A stretch of 64,000 nt of DNA from a bacterium (GTDB taxonomy: Bacteria; Bdellovibrionota; Bacteriovoracia; Bacteriovoracales; Bacteriovoracaceae), in NCBI GenBank assembly GCA_030425045.1, contig JAUHVL010000005.1:62001-126000 (forward strand). Direction: 5' to 3'. Under the pieces are notes generated by a model. That model was not told the DNA's origin. It ran no database searches and worked only from the letters and a program-made list of their open reading frames with translations. Position 1 is the stretch's first letter. Every line of letters begins with the position of its first letter. This document shows positions 26,668 to 35,938 of this stretch, one piece after another. Made by a program: the position numbers and the translations under genes.

Positions 26668-26807
26668 AAGATACTTTTTATTTTTTCAAGCTCAGACTCA
26701 AGGTGTTTGATACATTCTTCGTTATCTTCTTCATCACTATTTCGTAATAAATCATAGATAACTTTTATTTTCGTAAGCGAATTATTAATTTGATGAGTTT
26801 TATCCAT
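26643..26807 (-). CDS. H-box microprotein: isolated DHp-like hairpin (54 aa)
   Basis: The frame begins at ATG 26807, 8 nt inside the 3' end of the response-regulator gene, and ends at TAA 26643-26645. The product starts MDKTHQINNSLTKIK: H5 is followed by Q-I-N-N-S-L-T, the histidine-kinase H-box pattern. A second predicted helix ends in IKSIFHSLR, like the second DHp helix. No ATPase or receiver domain is present. It shares HxINNxLTxI and a terminal I-x-x-LR with the microprotein at 6933-7121, so the two are likely homologous. It is probably translated by coupling to the regulator gene. Confidence 0.55.
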   Translation of the reverse strand: MDKTHQINNSLTKIKVIYDLLRNSDEEDNEECIKHLESELEKIKSIFHSLRCNS

Positions 26808-28149
26808 GAGATGTCTCGTCTTTTGAAAGAGAAGCTAGTCGATAATAAACACTTTTCGATATTCTTAATTCTCTTGAAATTTTATTGATTCTTTCTCCAT
26901 ATTCTTTTTGAGCATGATGAAAAGCCTCTTGTTCAATTTTCTTTATTAAGTCAGGTAAGCCATGCTGTTTAATATACGATAAGTTTTTTGGAGATAAAAA
27001 ACTTTCTATTTCATCACTTGAGCTATGTGGACCTTTTAATAATGCTTGAGGTAAGTCAGACACTTGTATCGCCCCAGAATGAGTTAAGATAAGAGACTGA
27101 ATGATATTTTTTAGCTCTCTAATATTACCAGGCCAAGAATATTCATGAAGTATGTTTAATACTTCGTTAGTTAAAAATATTTTTTTAGAACTATTAGCTA
27201 TAAAAAAGTCTATGAGGGGAACTATATCGTGTATTCTTTCTTTAAGTGGAGGAATCGTAACTTCGTAACCTTTGATTCTAAAATAAAAGTCAACTCTGAG
27301 ATTACCTTGTTCAATATTTTTTTCAATGTCTTCACAAGTCGCGGAGATAAGTTGAAAGTCTACTTTGAGAGGCTTTGTTCCTCCTACAGGTGTAAACTCT
27401 TTTTCTTCAATAACTTTTAATAACTTTTTTTGAATTGATAGAGGAAGGCTTGCAATTTCATCCAAAAATAAGGTGCCACCATCGGCCATTTTGAGTAACC
27501 CATCTTTGTCTTGAGTTGCTCCGGTGAAAGAACCTTTAATATGTCCAAAAAGCTCTGACTCTATTAAGTTTTCATTAATCTCATTGAGGTTTTTTGCAAT
27601 AAAAGGACCATTGGTATTAGTCATATCGTGAATGATTTTAGCTACCGTCGTTTTTCCAACACCGGTTGGTCCTGTTAAAAGAATGGTCTTATTAAGTTGA
27701 GACTGTTCGACTGCGAACTCAATAGACCTAATCAGTGGTTCATGGCGAGTAATATATTTTTGTGAAAAGAGGGTCTTTGTTGTCGGCTTTTTCTTATTTT
27801 TTAAAAAAGATTTAAGTAAAAAATCAATGTTTTCGCTTAACTCAACTTTTGTAAAGTATTGTTGTGTTCCGAGTTTAAATGCCTGTTCAATGATGTTCTT
27901 ATCTTCATGACCAGTTAAAACGGCGCATTTAATATTTTTTTTCACGCACTCTTTTAAAACATTAAGCCCATCGAGCTTATCCTCATCATTGAGGTTTAAA
28001 TCAATAAGGGCGAAATCAAACTGATGATCTTCTATGATCGTGAGGGCAGCCTTTAAATCACGGCAAGCTTGAGTCTCCCCAAATTGTTGACATTTTTTGG
28101 TAATAAATTTTCTTAAAATGAGGTCATCTTCAACACATAATATTCGCAA
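26800..28149 (-). CDS. sigma-54 dependent response regulator (receiver-AAA+-Fis)
   Basis: The start is TTG 28149 with CGGAG about 6 nt upstream. The 449-residue protein has a receiver with D8/D9, acceptor D50, T79 and K101, an AAA+ domain with Walker A GPTGVGKT (160-167) and Walker B LFLDE (227-231), and a C-terminal Fis-type helix-turn-helix (KISRELRISKSVYYRLASL). The sigma-54 contact loop reads GSFTGA (206-211) rather than the usual GAFTGA. It should activate sigma-54 promoters when phosphorylated. No kinase is adjacent, only the DHp-like microprotein. Confidence 0.92.
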   Translation of the reverse strand: MRILCVEDDLILRKFITKKCQQFGETQACRDLKAALTIIEDHQFDFALIDLNLNDEDKLDGLNVLKECVKKNIKCAVLTGHEDKNIIEQAFKLGTQQYFTKVELSENIDFLLKSFLKNKKKPTTKTLFSQKYITRHEPLIRSIEFAVEQSQLNKTILLTGPTGVGKTTVAKIIHDMTNTNGPFIAKNLNEINENLIESELFGHIKGSFTGATQDKDGLLKMADGGTLFLDEIASLPLSIQKKLLKVIEEKEFTPVGGTKPLKVDFQLISATCEDIEKNIEQGNLRVDFYFRIKGYEVTIPPLKERIHDIVPLIDFFIANSSKKIFLTNEVLNILHEYSWPGNIRELKNIIQSLILTHSGAIQVSDLPQALLKGPHSSSDEIESFLSPKNLSYIKQHGLPDLIKKIEQEAFHHAQKEYGERINKISRELRISKSVYYRLASLSKDETSHG

Positions 28150-28228
28150 TTTTAACTCCGTACCTTTTTAGACTGTACGTTCTATTATCTACCTTGCGAT
28201 AAGTCAAAAGACTGTTTCATAAATGAAA

Positions 28229-31200
28229 TTATTTTAGTAAAGCTTCGAAATTTTCCATAGTTAGCTTACCTGTAAAGAGCTCATCACTACTGTTCTCAGG
28301 TAATAACTCTTGAAAGAGCTCTCGTTTTGTTTGCTGGAGCTCGAGGACTTTCTCTTCAACCGAGCCTTTCACAATTGGCCTATAAACAGTCAGATTATTC
28401 TTTTGGCCAATTCTGTGAGCACGGTCAATTGCTTGGGATTCGACAGCAGGGTTCCACCAAGGGTCCATGACAAAGACATAACTAGCTGCCGTTAAATTGA
28501 GACCAACACCACCAGCACGAAGTGAGATTAAAAAGACTTGGCTTTTTCCACCTTGAAAAATTTCAACTTGTTCTTGTCGTTTTTTTACACTTTGAGAACC
28601 ATCAATTCGAGATAGCTTCAAGTGCTTCTCATGTAAAACTTTCTGAATCAAATCAAGATAAGTCGTAAACTGAGAGAAAACGATCGCTTGATGACCTTCT
28701 TCTATAATTTGATCAAGTGTTTCAACTAAAAACTCAATTTTTGTTGAATTGATATTGGCCATTGAAAAAGTGGGGTTATCTTGTTGCGGTTGCCATAAAC
28801 ATCTCTGACGTAACTCAAGCAGACCTTTTAAAATTTCTCCGTATTTTCTTTTCGAAGGAGCATCGTCAATTTTCTTTCTCACAGTCGATAAGGTTTCAAT
28901 ATACCTTGTTTTTTCATGAGTAGAGAAATTGAGATAAACATTATTTTCAATTTTCGGAGGTAGGTCAGAGAGCACTTGTCCCTTTGTTCTTCTTAAAATG
29001 AATGGACTCGCTGTTTTTCTTGCCAGTAATCTCGATTTTTTATTAGAACTCGTTCTGAAAAAATGCAAATCACCCCAGATCCCTGGAATAGATAAATCTA
29101 AAATATTATAAAACTCGGCAAGATCATTTTCTACTGGGGTACCCGTTAAGCAAATTCTAAAATCGGCTTTCAGTTTCCTCGCAGCAAAGGAACCTTGGCT
29201 TCTGATGTTTTTAAGGTGCTGTACTTCATCGAGAATAAAGATATCGAAATGAACATCAGCAAAAGTATCATGGATTTCTCTTTTTAATATTCCATAACTG
29301 GTAAGGATAATTTTAGAGTCTTTGTCATAGCTTCTTTCACCACCGTGATAAATTGAGACATCGAGATTTGAGAACTTCTTAAATTCTTTTTCCCAGTTGA
29401 GAAGTAATGTCACTGGACAGACAATTAGGATTTTATCGACTTCTTCATATATAGAGGTGATGAAACTAATTGTTTGAAGTGTTTTCCCAAGTCCCATGTC
29501 ATCGGCAAGACAAGCTCCCAGTTTATTTTCATAAAGAAAGCGTAGCCATTGAAATCCCGTTTTTTGATAAGGTCTCAGTACATCTTTTTGATTAGATGGA
29601 ATTTCGTATTCGGGCATTTCTTCAAGCGAAGAGAGCGTTTCACAGATTTTGATTTCTTCCTCTGTTAAAGCTCCCTCAATCCCCATCTTCTTTAGTTCGA
29701 AAAGCTCAAATATTCTTGCTCGTTGAAAGGGGATGACAAATTTATTAGTGGTTGTGTTGTCATCTTTGGTTTCTTTGTAAACTGATTGCTTTTCATATTC
29801 AGTATATTTTTTAAGAAACTTCACGAGCTCTTTTTGCTCTCGATTTAATAGAATGAGCTTGTCATCAGTAATAATATAATCTTGTCCGATTTTTGCTTGT
29901 TTTAGTATTTCGAGATCTTCGTCATTAATCTCTAGCTCAAGATCAAACCAATTAGATGCTTTTGATTTTCTTTCAAACCGTACTCTCGAAGACCAGTGAC
30001 CAGCTTCACTATTTTGATAAAGGATATTGAGATGATAAGTATTGAGAGCATTGTGAAAACCATGAAGACCCTCAAGTAATATAGTTGTTCCCACTTTGTA
30101 ATTAAGTTCATTGATTGTGGAATCAAAAGTAGAAAATCTAAAAAAGGTTTCACCAAAAGATTTTAATGCTTGAGAGATATACTTTTTAATAAATGTATTT
30201 TCGTATTTAAATAGTACTTTTTCGTGAACATGGTAAACATTAGTTTCTTCAGTGTCCCTAAGGCTATCAATGAGATCGATTATTTTAAACTTTCTACTCG
30301 TGCTTGTGAGTTCTTTTTTATAATTTTGAGTATTGAACTCAAAGTCATTAACTAATGTGTGAATAAACTGATAAGCATCGATTTTTCTTTTAAAGCTAGA
30401 AAGCTCACCACCATTAAAGTTAAAAAGTTTTAAAACGGCTGGTATGGGAGCTTTGACACCATTAGAACCTTTAAAAGAAATAGCTATGTCAAATTGGCTA
30501 TTGCCCTTTTTGCGATCTATTTCAAAATAAGGTGCTGCAGACATGATAGGAACTTCTTCAAGGGGAATCCCATCGAGAGAAACTTTAAAGTTATCGCTAA
30601 CATAGGCTCCAGCGATAGCAATAATGTCATTGATATTATAGCTATGAATATTATGTCTTATCTTTTGGATAAGTAATTTAATATCACCATCGATATTATA
30701 AGCCTCACCATTTTTCCAATTGAATATATAGATATGCTCAAACAGTGAAATTTCAGATGTCTTTTTTCCCTCACTATCTTTTAAATAAAAAGTTAATTGA
30801 GGGATACTACTAATATTTTCATTTTCCTCTGTTTTAATAACGGATTGTATATCCATTACCAATGTATGTTTAAAATTTGTTGGAAGAGGAAAGTTTTTAA
30901 CTTCTCGGTTTTGGAGAAGATATTGGAGTGATGAGTAGGTTGAATTAGGTTTGGCCCCCACAAGTTTATGTGGCCCATCTAAAATTTTTCCATATTCATA
31001 GACACTAACAGCGTAATGAAAAAGTGTATGACTAGGTGGTAGGGGAGATGATGAACTTTCTTCAGAAGCTTGTTCGTTGAGTTTAAGTTTTATGCAATAA
31101 CTTAAAAATAGAGCAACGACATGATAGCAGTGCCCATGCTCTGTCCACTCTTTACAATTGCAATCAGAGCTGACGGGACTTTCATCAGTATCTTCGAGTC

Positions 31201-31417
31201 TTTTTTTATAGGTAACTTTTGTCTCGTAGTTTCCACTGTCACGAACGAGACCACTACAAATGAAATACGTATCGAAGTTTCCTTTACTAAAAGAAATTGA
31301 AATTTGTGATTGTTCTACTAATTGTTCTGCTTTTCCAATTAGTTTGGTATCGAAATATTTACTAGCTTTTGTCTTTAACTCTGTTGTTAGTGACCTTCTG
31401 CTATAGTCAGGTATCAT
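28229..31417 (-). CDS. SNF2 family helicase with N-terminal SWIM zinc finger
   Basis: The 1062-residue protein has a SWIM finger (CNCKEWTEHGHCYHVVAL, near 95-112), a long middle region, then the SNF2 motor: Walker A DDMGLGKT, DEVQ box in FILDEVQHLKN, LTGTPVEND, and the C-terminal helicase motifs SLRAGGVGLNLTAAS and QAIDRAHRIGQ. Such bacterial SWI2/SNF2 proteins are double-stranded-DNA translocases thought to remodel DNA-protein or RNA polymerase complexes. AAGGAAAG precedes the ATG. It follows rpoD on the same strand after 112 nt with a possible hairpin between. Confidence 0.92.
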   Translation of the reverse strand: MIPDYSRRSLTTELKTKASKYFDTKLIGKAEQLVEQSQISISFSKGNFDTYFICSGLVRDSGNYETKVTYKKRLEDTDESPVSSDCNCKEWTEHGHCYHVVALFLSYCIKLKLNEQASEESSSSPLPPSHTLFHYAVSVYEYGKILDGPHKLVGAKPNSTYSSLQYLLQNREVKNFPLPTNFKHTLVMDIQSVIKTEENENISSIPQLTFYLKDSEGKKTSEISLFEHIYIFNWKNGEAYNIDGDIKLLIQKIRHNIHSYNINDIIAIAGAYVSDNFKVSLDGIPLEEVPIMSAAPYFEIDRKKGNSQFDIAISFKGSNGVKAPIPAVLKLFNFNGGELSSFKRKIDAYQFIHTLVNDFEFNTQNYKKELTSTSRKFKIIDLIDSLRDTEETNVYHVHEKVLFKYENTFIKKYISQALKSFGETFFRFSTFDSTINELNYKVGTTILLEGLHGFHNALNTYHLNILYQNSEAGHWSSRVRFERKSKASNWFDLELEINDEDLEILKQAKIGQDYIITDDKLILLNREQKELVKFLKKYTEYEKQSVYKETKDDNTTTNKFVIPFQRARIFELFELKKMGIEGALTEEEIKICETLSSLEEMPEYEIPSNQKDVLRPYQKTGFQWLRFLYENKLGACLADDMGLGKTLQTISFITSIYEEVDKILIVCPVTLLLNWEKEFKKFSNLDVSIYHGGERSYDKDSKIILTSYGILKREIHDTFADVHFDIFILDEVQHLKNIRSQGSFAARKLKADFRICLTGTPVENDLAEFYNILDLSIPGIWGDLHFFRTSSNKKSRLLARKTASPFILRRTKGQVLSDLPPKIENNVYLNFSTHEKTRYIETLSTVRKKIDDAPSKRKYGEILKGLLELRQRCLWQPQQDNPTFSMANINSTKIEFLVETLDQIIEEGHQAIVFSQFTTYLDLIQKVLHEKHLKLSRIDGSQSVKKRQEQVEIFQGGKSQVFLISLRAGGVGLNLTAASYVFVMDPWWNPAVESQAIDRAHRIGQKNNLTVYRPIVKGSVEEKVLELQQTKRELFQELLPENSSDELFTGKLTMENFEALLK

Positions 31418-31453
31418 TGCTTTCCTTAAAAGATAAAGACATATTATAACTTA

Positions 31454-31475
31454 GTGGGAGAATGTTTTCTCCCAC
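31454..31475 (-). terminator. hairpin between rpoD and the SNF2 gene
   Basis: A 7-bp perfect stem, GTGGGAG (31454-31460) and CTCCCAC (31469-31475), encloses an 8-nt loop. In the direction of rpoD transcription it is followed by UAAGUUAUAA rather than a U-run, so termination may be weak or need another factor. On the plus strand, GCAATTTTTT follows the stem. It may attenuate read-through from rpoD into the SNF2 gene. Confidence 0.4.
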
Positions 31476-31529
31476 GCAATTTTTTCGTTTCAATTTTTTT
31501 TATTCAATAAGAAGTAATTTTTCTTCGAA

Positions 31530-33299
31530 TTAATGATTGTTTGAACCACCGTCTCCATCGATATAGGCTTTCAATAATTTTGCCCTAGATGGGTGACGTA
31601 GCTTTCTAAGAGCTTTGGCTTCAATTTGTCTAATTCTTTCTCTGGTAACGAAGAAATCTTGACCAACTTCCTCGAGCGTATGGTCAGATTTTTCACCGAT
31701 ACCAAATCTCATTCTGAGAACTTTTTCTTCACGTGGAGTTAAACTTGATAAAACTTCACGTGTTTGTTCTGAAAGAGTAATTGAAATGGCAGCATCAGCT
31801 GGTGAAATAATTTTCTTATCTTCAATAAAATCACCGAGCGAACTATCTTCTTCTTCACCAATAGGAGTCTCAAGAGAAATAGGTTCTTTTGAAATCTTTT
31901 GAACTTTTTTAACTTTCTCAACGGGAAGTTCCATTCTTTCAGCAATTTCTTCTGGAGTTGGCTCTCTTCCAAGCTCTTGAATTAGTTGTCTCTGAGTTCT
32001 AACCATTTTGTTAATGGTTTCAATCATGTGAACAGGAATACGAATCGTTCTCGCCTGATCAGCAATGGCCCTTGTGATTGCTTGTCTGATCCACCATGTA
32101 GCATAAGTAGAAAATTTATAACCTCTTCGGTATTCAAATTTATCAACGGCTTTCATAAGGCCGATATTTCCTTCCTGAATAAGGTCGAGAAATTGTAGGC
32201 CACGGTTGGTATATTTTTTAGCAATAGAAACTACAAGTCTTAGGTTCGCTTCCACAAGTCTTGCTTTGGCTTCGTCAGCTTTCTTTTCACCGATGAGAAT
32301 AATTTTATAAACCTCATGGATATCATCAAATTCCATTCCTGCTTCCATACTCACACGACGAAGTTTTCTAATAATATCTTCTTGGTTTCTTACAAGTTGT
32401 TCAACTTTTGCATCAGTGGTGAATAGGTCTTTTGCAAACTTTCTTTTGAAAGCATCGCTATCCATAATTTTGTCATAGAGAACTTTGTAATCATCTAGAT
32501 TATCGACTTCTAAAAATTTAAAAATTCGATCTTGTTGATCATAAAGTGATCTGAACTGTAGGTAGTATTTTTTTACGGGCTCAACGAAGCTGTTGATAAT
32601 TTTTCTGTTGAAAGTCAGATCGGCAAGTGTTTCGGCCAGATCATCCATCTCTTTTCTTTGTTCTTTAGAAAACTTCTTTAGCGTCCCATCTTCGTTTGCT
32701 ACTTGAGCGAGAAGCGCTTCTAATTTGTCACAAGTTTCAGTGATTAACTTTTGAGTCTTCTTGATATCTGCTTGAGATGATTCATCATCAAGACCACGAA
32801 CAAGCTCTTTTACAAATTCAGCTTGGTTTTCTTGAGTATTAATCTTGTCTCTTAGTTTTACGATTTCGCTAAGGGCGTGAGATGACTTAAGTGAAGAAAG
32901 AATAATTTCTCTTTCACCTTCTTCAATTTCTTTTGCAATCTCGACTTCTCCATCTCTTGTTAAGAGTGGTACTGAACCCATTCTTTTTAAATATAATTTA
33001 ACAGGGTCTGTGGAGGCAGATCTTAATTCTGCTTTTTCTTCTTTCGACAGAGTTTCTTCGATAATTTCGGTTCCGTCTAAACGAATTCCTTCTTCATCCT
33101 CTTCGTCGTTTTCAACTTCTTGAACTTCTATTTCAAGTTCTTCAAGTTTTTTCATAATCATATCGACATCAGTAAAGCCGACAATACTTGCAGGGATGGC
33201 GTCGTTAACTTCTTCTGGAGTAAGACTTGATTGGTCTTTTCCCTTAACGAGTAGTTTTGAAAATTCTTTTGAATTTAGAAATTTTTCAACAGCGGACAT
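31530..33299 (-). CDS. rpoD: primary sigma factor RpoD (sigma-70)
   Basis: The 589-residue protein contains region 1.2 ([20 protein letters not shown]), region 2 ([20 protein letters not shown], then [20 protein letters not shown]), region 3, and region 4 ([20 protein letters not shown], then [20 protein letters not shown]). The full set of regions and the length mark the housekeeping sigma factor. AAGGAG lies at good spacing before ATG 33299. It follows dnaG by 9 nt in the order trmB-dnaG-rpoD. Confidence 0.97.
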   Translation of the reverse strand: MSAVEKFLNSKEFSKLLVKGKDQSSLTPEEVNDAIPASIVGFTDVDMIMKKLEELEIEVQEVENDEEDEEGIRLDGTEIIEETLSKEEKAELRSASTDPVKLYLKRMGSVPLLTRDGEVEIAKEIEEGEREIILSSLKSSHALSEIVKLRDKINTQENQAEFVKELVRGLDDESSQADIKKTQKLITETCDKLEALLAQVANEDGTLKKFSKEQRKEMDDLAETLADLTFNRKIINSFVEPVKKYYLQFRSLYDQQDRIFKFLEVDNLDDYKVLYDKIMDSDAFKRKFAKDLFTTDAKVEQLVRNQEDIIRKLRRVSMEAGMEFDDIHEVYKIILIGEKKADEAKARLVEANLRLVVSIAKKYTNRGLQFLDLIQEGNIGLMKAVDKFEYRRGYKFSTYATWWIRQAITRAIADQARTIRIPVHMIETINKMVRTQRQLIQELGREPTPEEIAERMELPVEKVKKVQKISKEPISLETPIGEEEDSSLGDFIEDKKIISPADAAISITLSEQTREVLSSLTPREEKVLRMRFGIGEKSDHTLEEVGQDFFVTRERIRQIEAKALRKLRHPSRAKLLKAYIDGDGGSNNH

Positions 33300-33308
33300 T
33301 CAGACTCC

Positions 33309-35201
33309 TTAAATAATTGTTGAAGATTTTTTTCTTGAGTTCTTTTTTAGTTGGGCCAATCTTTTTTCAACAGTAATCAACTCATTGAAAAGTTTTTCTT
33401 GAGACTCTTTGTCCAGAACATTCTTTTGTTGATTCTTAATTGATATTTTTTTGTCCCTTAACATTTCTTCTTCCAATTTTGCGCTTAGATCGGTGAGCAT
33501 CTGATCGACAACTTTGTCTTCAAGTGGATGAGGTCGGTAAGTCCATAATGCGGCACCTACTGTTCCTGCTAATTCTTTAGAATATTGATCCCCTGAAATG
33601 ATACTCCTAATGACTGATAAGTACTCTGCTTCGTCGATTTCAAAATAAATATCTTTAACTGCGCAAACAAACCTTTTTACCTCATTTTCACCAATAAAAT
33701 CAAGCAATTTGCCTAGCTCGTCATGACCCAGTAGTTCAGGAAATTGGATCAGATTTTGCATTAGAGTTTTTTCAACTTTTGTAATTTGCGCCGGTGGAAG
33801 ATCAACATGTTTTTCTTCCGATTTTAGAGTTGGATTTGTTGTCGTCGTTTGAGTTTTTGGAGCTGTTCTAGGGGCACTTGTTTTGTTGCCCTGCAAATAG
33901 TTTTTATAATTTTCTAAAATAAGATTTGAGTCACTTTTTAATCCCAATTCAGAAGCGAAATTCATAATTCTTTCAGTAGCTTGCAAAGAATCTTTCAAGG
34001 GTGAAACAGCTTTATAAGCATCTTGCAAAAGGGAGAGGGCCTCGTCAGTAGAGGCATCTTTACCACTATCAATCAGATCGGAGAGAATTAAATCAATCAT
34101 AGGGCCGGCACTTTCTAATTGGTTTTGAAAGGCCAAGCCTCCTTTGGCGACGATAAACTCATCAGGATCTTTTACATCCATCAACGAGACAAATTTTGGC
34201 GTAATGCCATGGGCCATAAAAAGTGTATTAGCTTTAATGGCCGCTTGTTTACCGCCTTGATCATTATCGAGACAGAGGTAAATATTTTTAGTCAGTTTTA
34301 AAAGGTACTCCACATTGTTTTCGGTAAGCGCTGTCCCCATAATTGCGACACAATTTTGAAATCCTGCTTGAAATAGTGAAATTTGGTCCATATTTCCTTC
34401 AACCAATATGACAGCATCCTGCTGTCTAATAGCAGTTTTTGCAAAATTGATTCCATAAAGGATCTCACTTTTATTGAACATAAAAGATTCAATTGAGTTT
34501 AAATAACGTGGTTTTTGATCAGGTCTGGTAATCTTGCTAGTGAATCCAATTACTTGGCCACTAACATTCCAGATGGGAAACATAATCCTCTCTCTGAAAG
34601 TGTCATAATAGGCTTGGCCTTCATATTTTGAGGGACGAATTAGCCCCAGCTGACTAGCAATCGAAAGGGCGAAATCTCGTTCTTTTTGATTAGGGATAGA
34701 GTTCAAATATTCAAAGAGAGCATTATTCTTTGGACTAATTCCTAATTGATAGTTTGTGGCCGTTTCTTCATCAATTCCTCTTGTTTTTAAAAACTCAGTG
34801 AAAGCGGGAAAGTTTTTTGTTTCAGCACATTTTTTAAAGAGGTGAGTGGATTTGGTAAGAATTTTTTTGGCCATCTCAAGTTTGGGGGACTGTTTAGTTT
34901 TGCTTTGATATTGACTGAAGTCCCAACCCATGGCCCCGCAGATATCTTCGAGAGCATCGACGTAATTAAGGTTTTTATAATTCATGACAAAGGTTATAGC
35001 GTCGCCACCCATATTATCGACGAAGCAATACCACATGCCTTTTTGATCATTAATATTTAAAGACGGATGACTATCATCATGGAAAGGACATTTTGCAAGA
35101 GTCTGAGCACCTTTTCTCGTGAGTGTTAGGTACTGCCCAATAATCTCCGATATTGGAAGATCTTTTATCTTTAATTTTAAGTCGTCTAAAGTTCCGGTCA
35201 T
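33309..35201 (-). CDS. dnaG: DNA primase DnaG with an altered zinc-binding motif
   Basis: The 630-residue primase has the N-terminal CHC2-type domain, the catalytic core and the TOPRIM motifs VILVEGNMDQISLF and YLCLDNDQGGKQ. It makes RNA primers at the replication fork; the C-terminal ~200 residues should bind the helicase. The zinc motif reads C38-P-F-H41 and then C59-F-V-D62: the fourth ligand, normally Cys, is Asp. ATG 35201 is 3 nt after the trmB stop and rpoD follows 9 nt downstream, recalling the dnaG-rpoD macromolecular-synthesis operon. Confidence 0.95.
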   Translation of the reverse strand: MTGTLDDLKLKIKDLPISEIIGQYLTLTRKGAQTLAKCPFHDDSHPSLNINDQKGMWYCFVDNMGGDAITFVMNYKNLNYVDALEDICGAMGWDFSQYQSKTKQSPKLEMAKKILTKSTHLFKKCAETKNFPAFTEFLKTRGIDEETATNYQLGISPKNNALFEYLNSIPNQKERDFALSIASQLGLIRPSKYEGQAYYDTFRERIMFPIWNVSGQVIGFTSKITRPDQKPRYLNSIESFMFNKSEILYGINFAKTAIRQQDAVILVEGNMDQISLFQAGFQNCVAIMGTALTENNVEYLLKLTKNIYLCLDNDQGGKQAAIKANTLFMAHGITPKFVSLMDVKDPDEFIVAKGGLAFQNQLESAGPMIDLILSDLIDSGKDASTDEALSLLQDAYKAVSPLKDSLQATERIMNFASELGLKSDSNLILENYKNYLQGNKTSAPRTAPKTQTTTTNPTLKSEEKHVDLPPAQITKVEKTLMQNLIQFPELLGHDELGKLLDFIGENEVKRFVCAVKDIYFEIDEAEYLSVIRSIISGDQYSKELAGTVGAALWTYRPHPLEDKVVDQMLTDLSAKLEEEMLRDKKISIKNQQKNVLDKESQEKLFNELITVEKRLAQLKKNSRKKSSTII

Positions 35202-35204
35202 TAA

Positions 35205-35903
35205 TTACTTTATATTCTCAAGGACAAAAGCCTTAATAGGAATGTTTTGACCCAAGAAAATTTTTTCAAATTTTGTAATATGATTAGCTAGAAAATGTTC
35301 CGGGAAATGTTCGTGTAGATCAAAAGTTTTCAGTTGCAGTTTAAAGTCTTTATTTTGTTCAATCCGTTCGGCCATCCAATGGGCGTAGCCTTCGTGATCT
35401 GTTTTCACATAAAGTTTACCACCTGGCTTGAGAACCTTAGATGCAGCTTTGAGAAAAGGCTCTTGAAATAATCTTTTTTTGAGATGTTTTCTCTTTGGCC
35501 AGGGATCAGGAAAGAAATAAAAAATGGCATCGAGTTCTGAGTCGGCAAACATATAGTCGATTCTTTCTCCTCGTGCTCTTAAAAATCTAAAGTTTTGAGT
35601 CGGGTGCTGTTTTAGTTTTCTGGCCAAATTAAAACTTCTTTTAAAGCGAAAATCCATTCCAAGGTAATTCACATGCGGATTTTTTTCACAGAACTCCAGC
35701 ATAAAGTGGCCATAGCCTGAGCCTACTTCTAAATATAGTGGAGCTTCTCGATTAAAAACTTCAAGGTTCCACTTCCCACGATACTCTTCAGTCTGTTCAT
35801 CGCGAATAACGAATTCCTCAAAATCACTGAGTTTATCGTGATAAGGATTTCTATGAGAATATTTAAATGTTGGAGATGTCAGAGTCACCGATTCACTTTC
35901 CAT
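35205..35903 (-). CDS. trmB: tRNA (guanine46-N7)-methyltransferase
   Basis: The 232-residue SAM-dependent methyltransferase has LEVGSGYGHFMLEFCEKNP for SAM binding and FYFFPDPWPKRKHLKKRL, the TrmB signature that contacts tRNA. It forms m7G46 in tRNA. ATG 35903 (MESESV) is taken; a TTG 15 nt earlier has no ribosome site. It lies in the minus-strand series aminotransferase-trmB-dnaG-rpoD. Confidence 0.95.
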   Translation of the reverse strand: MESESVTLTSPTFKYSHRNPYHDKLSDFEEFVIRDEQTEEYRGKWNLEVFNREAPLYLEVGSGYGHFMLEFCEKNPHVNYLGMDFRFKRSFNLARKLKQHPTQNFRFLRARGERIDYMFADSELDAIFYFFPDPWPKRKHLKKRLFQEPFLKAASKVLKPGGKLYVKTDHEGYAHWMAERIEQNKDFKLQLKTFDLHEHFPEHFLANHITKFEKIFLGQNIPIKAFVLENIK

Positions 35904-35938
35904 GGCCTTCTGTATCAAAAATAATGTGAATTTGAAAC

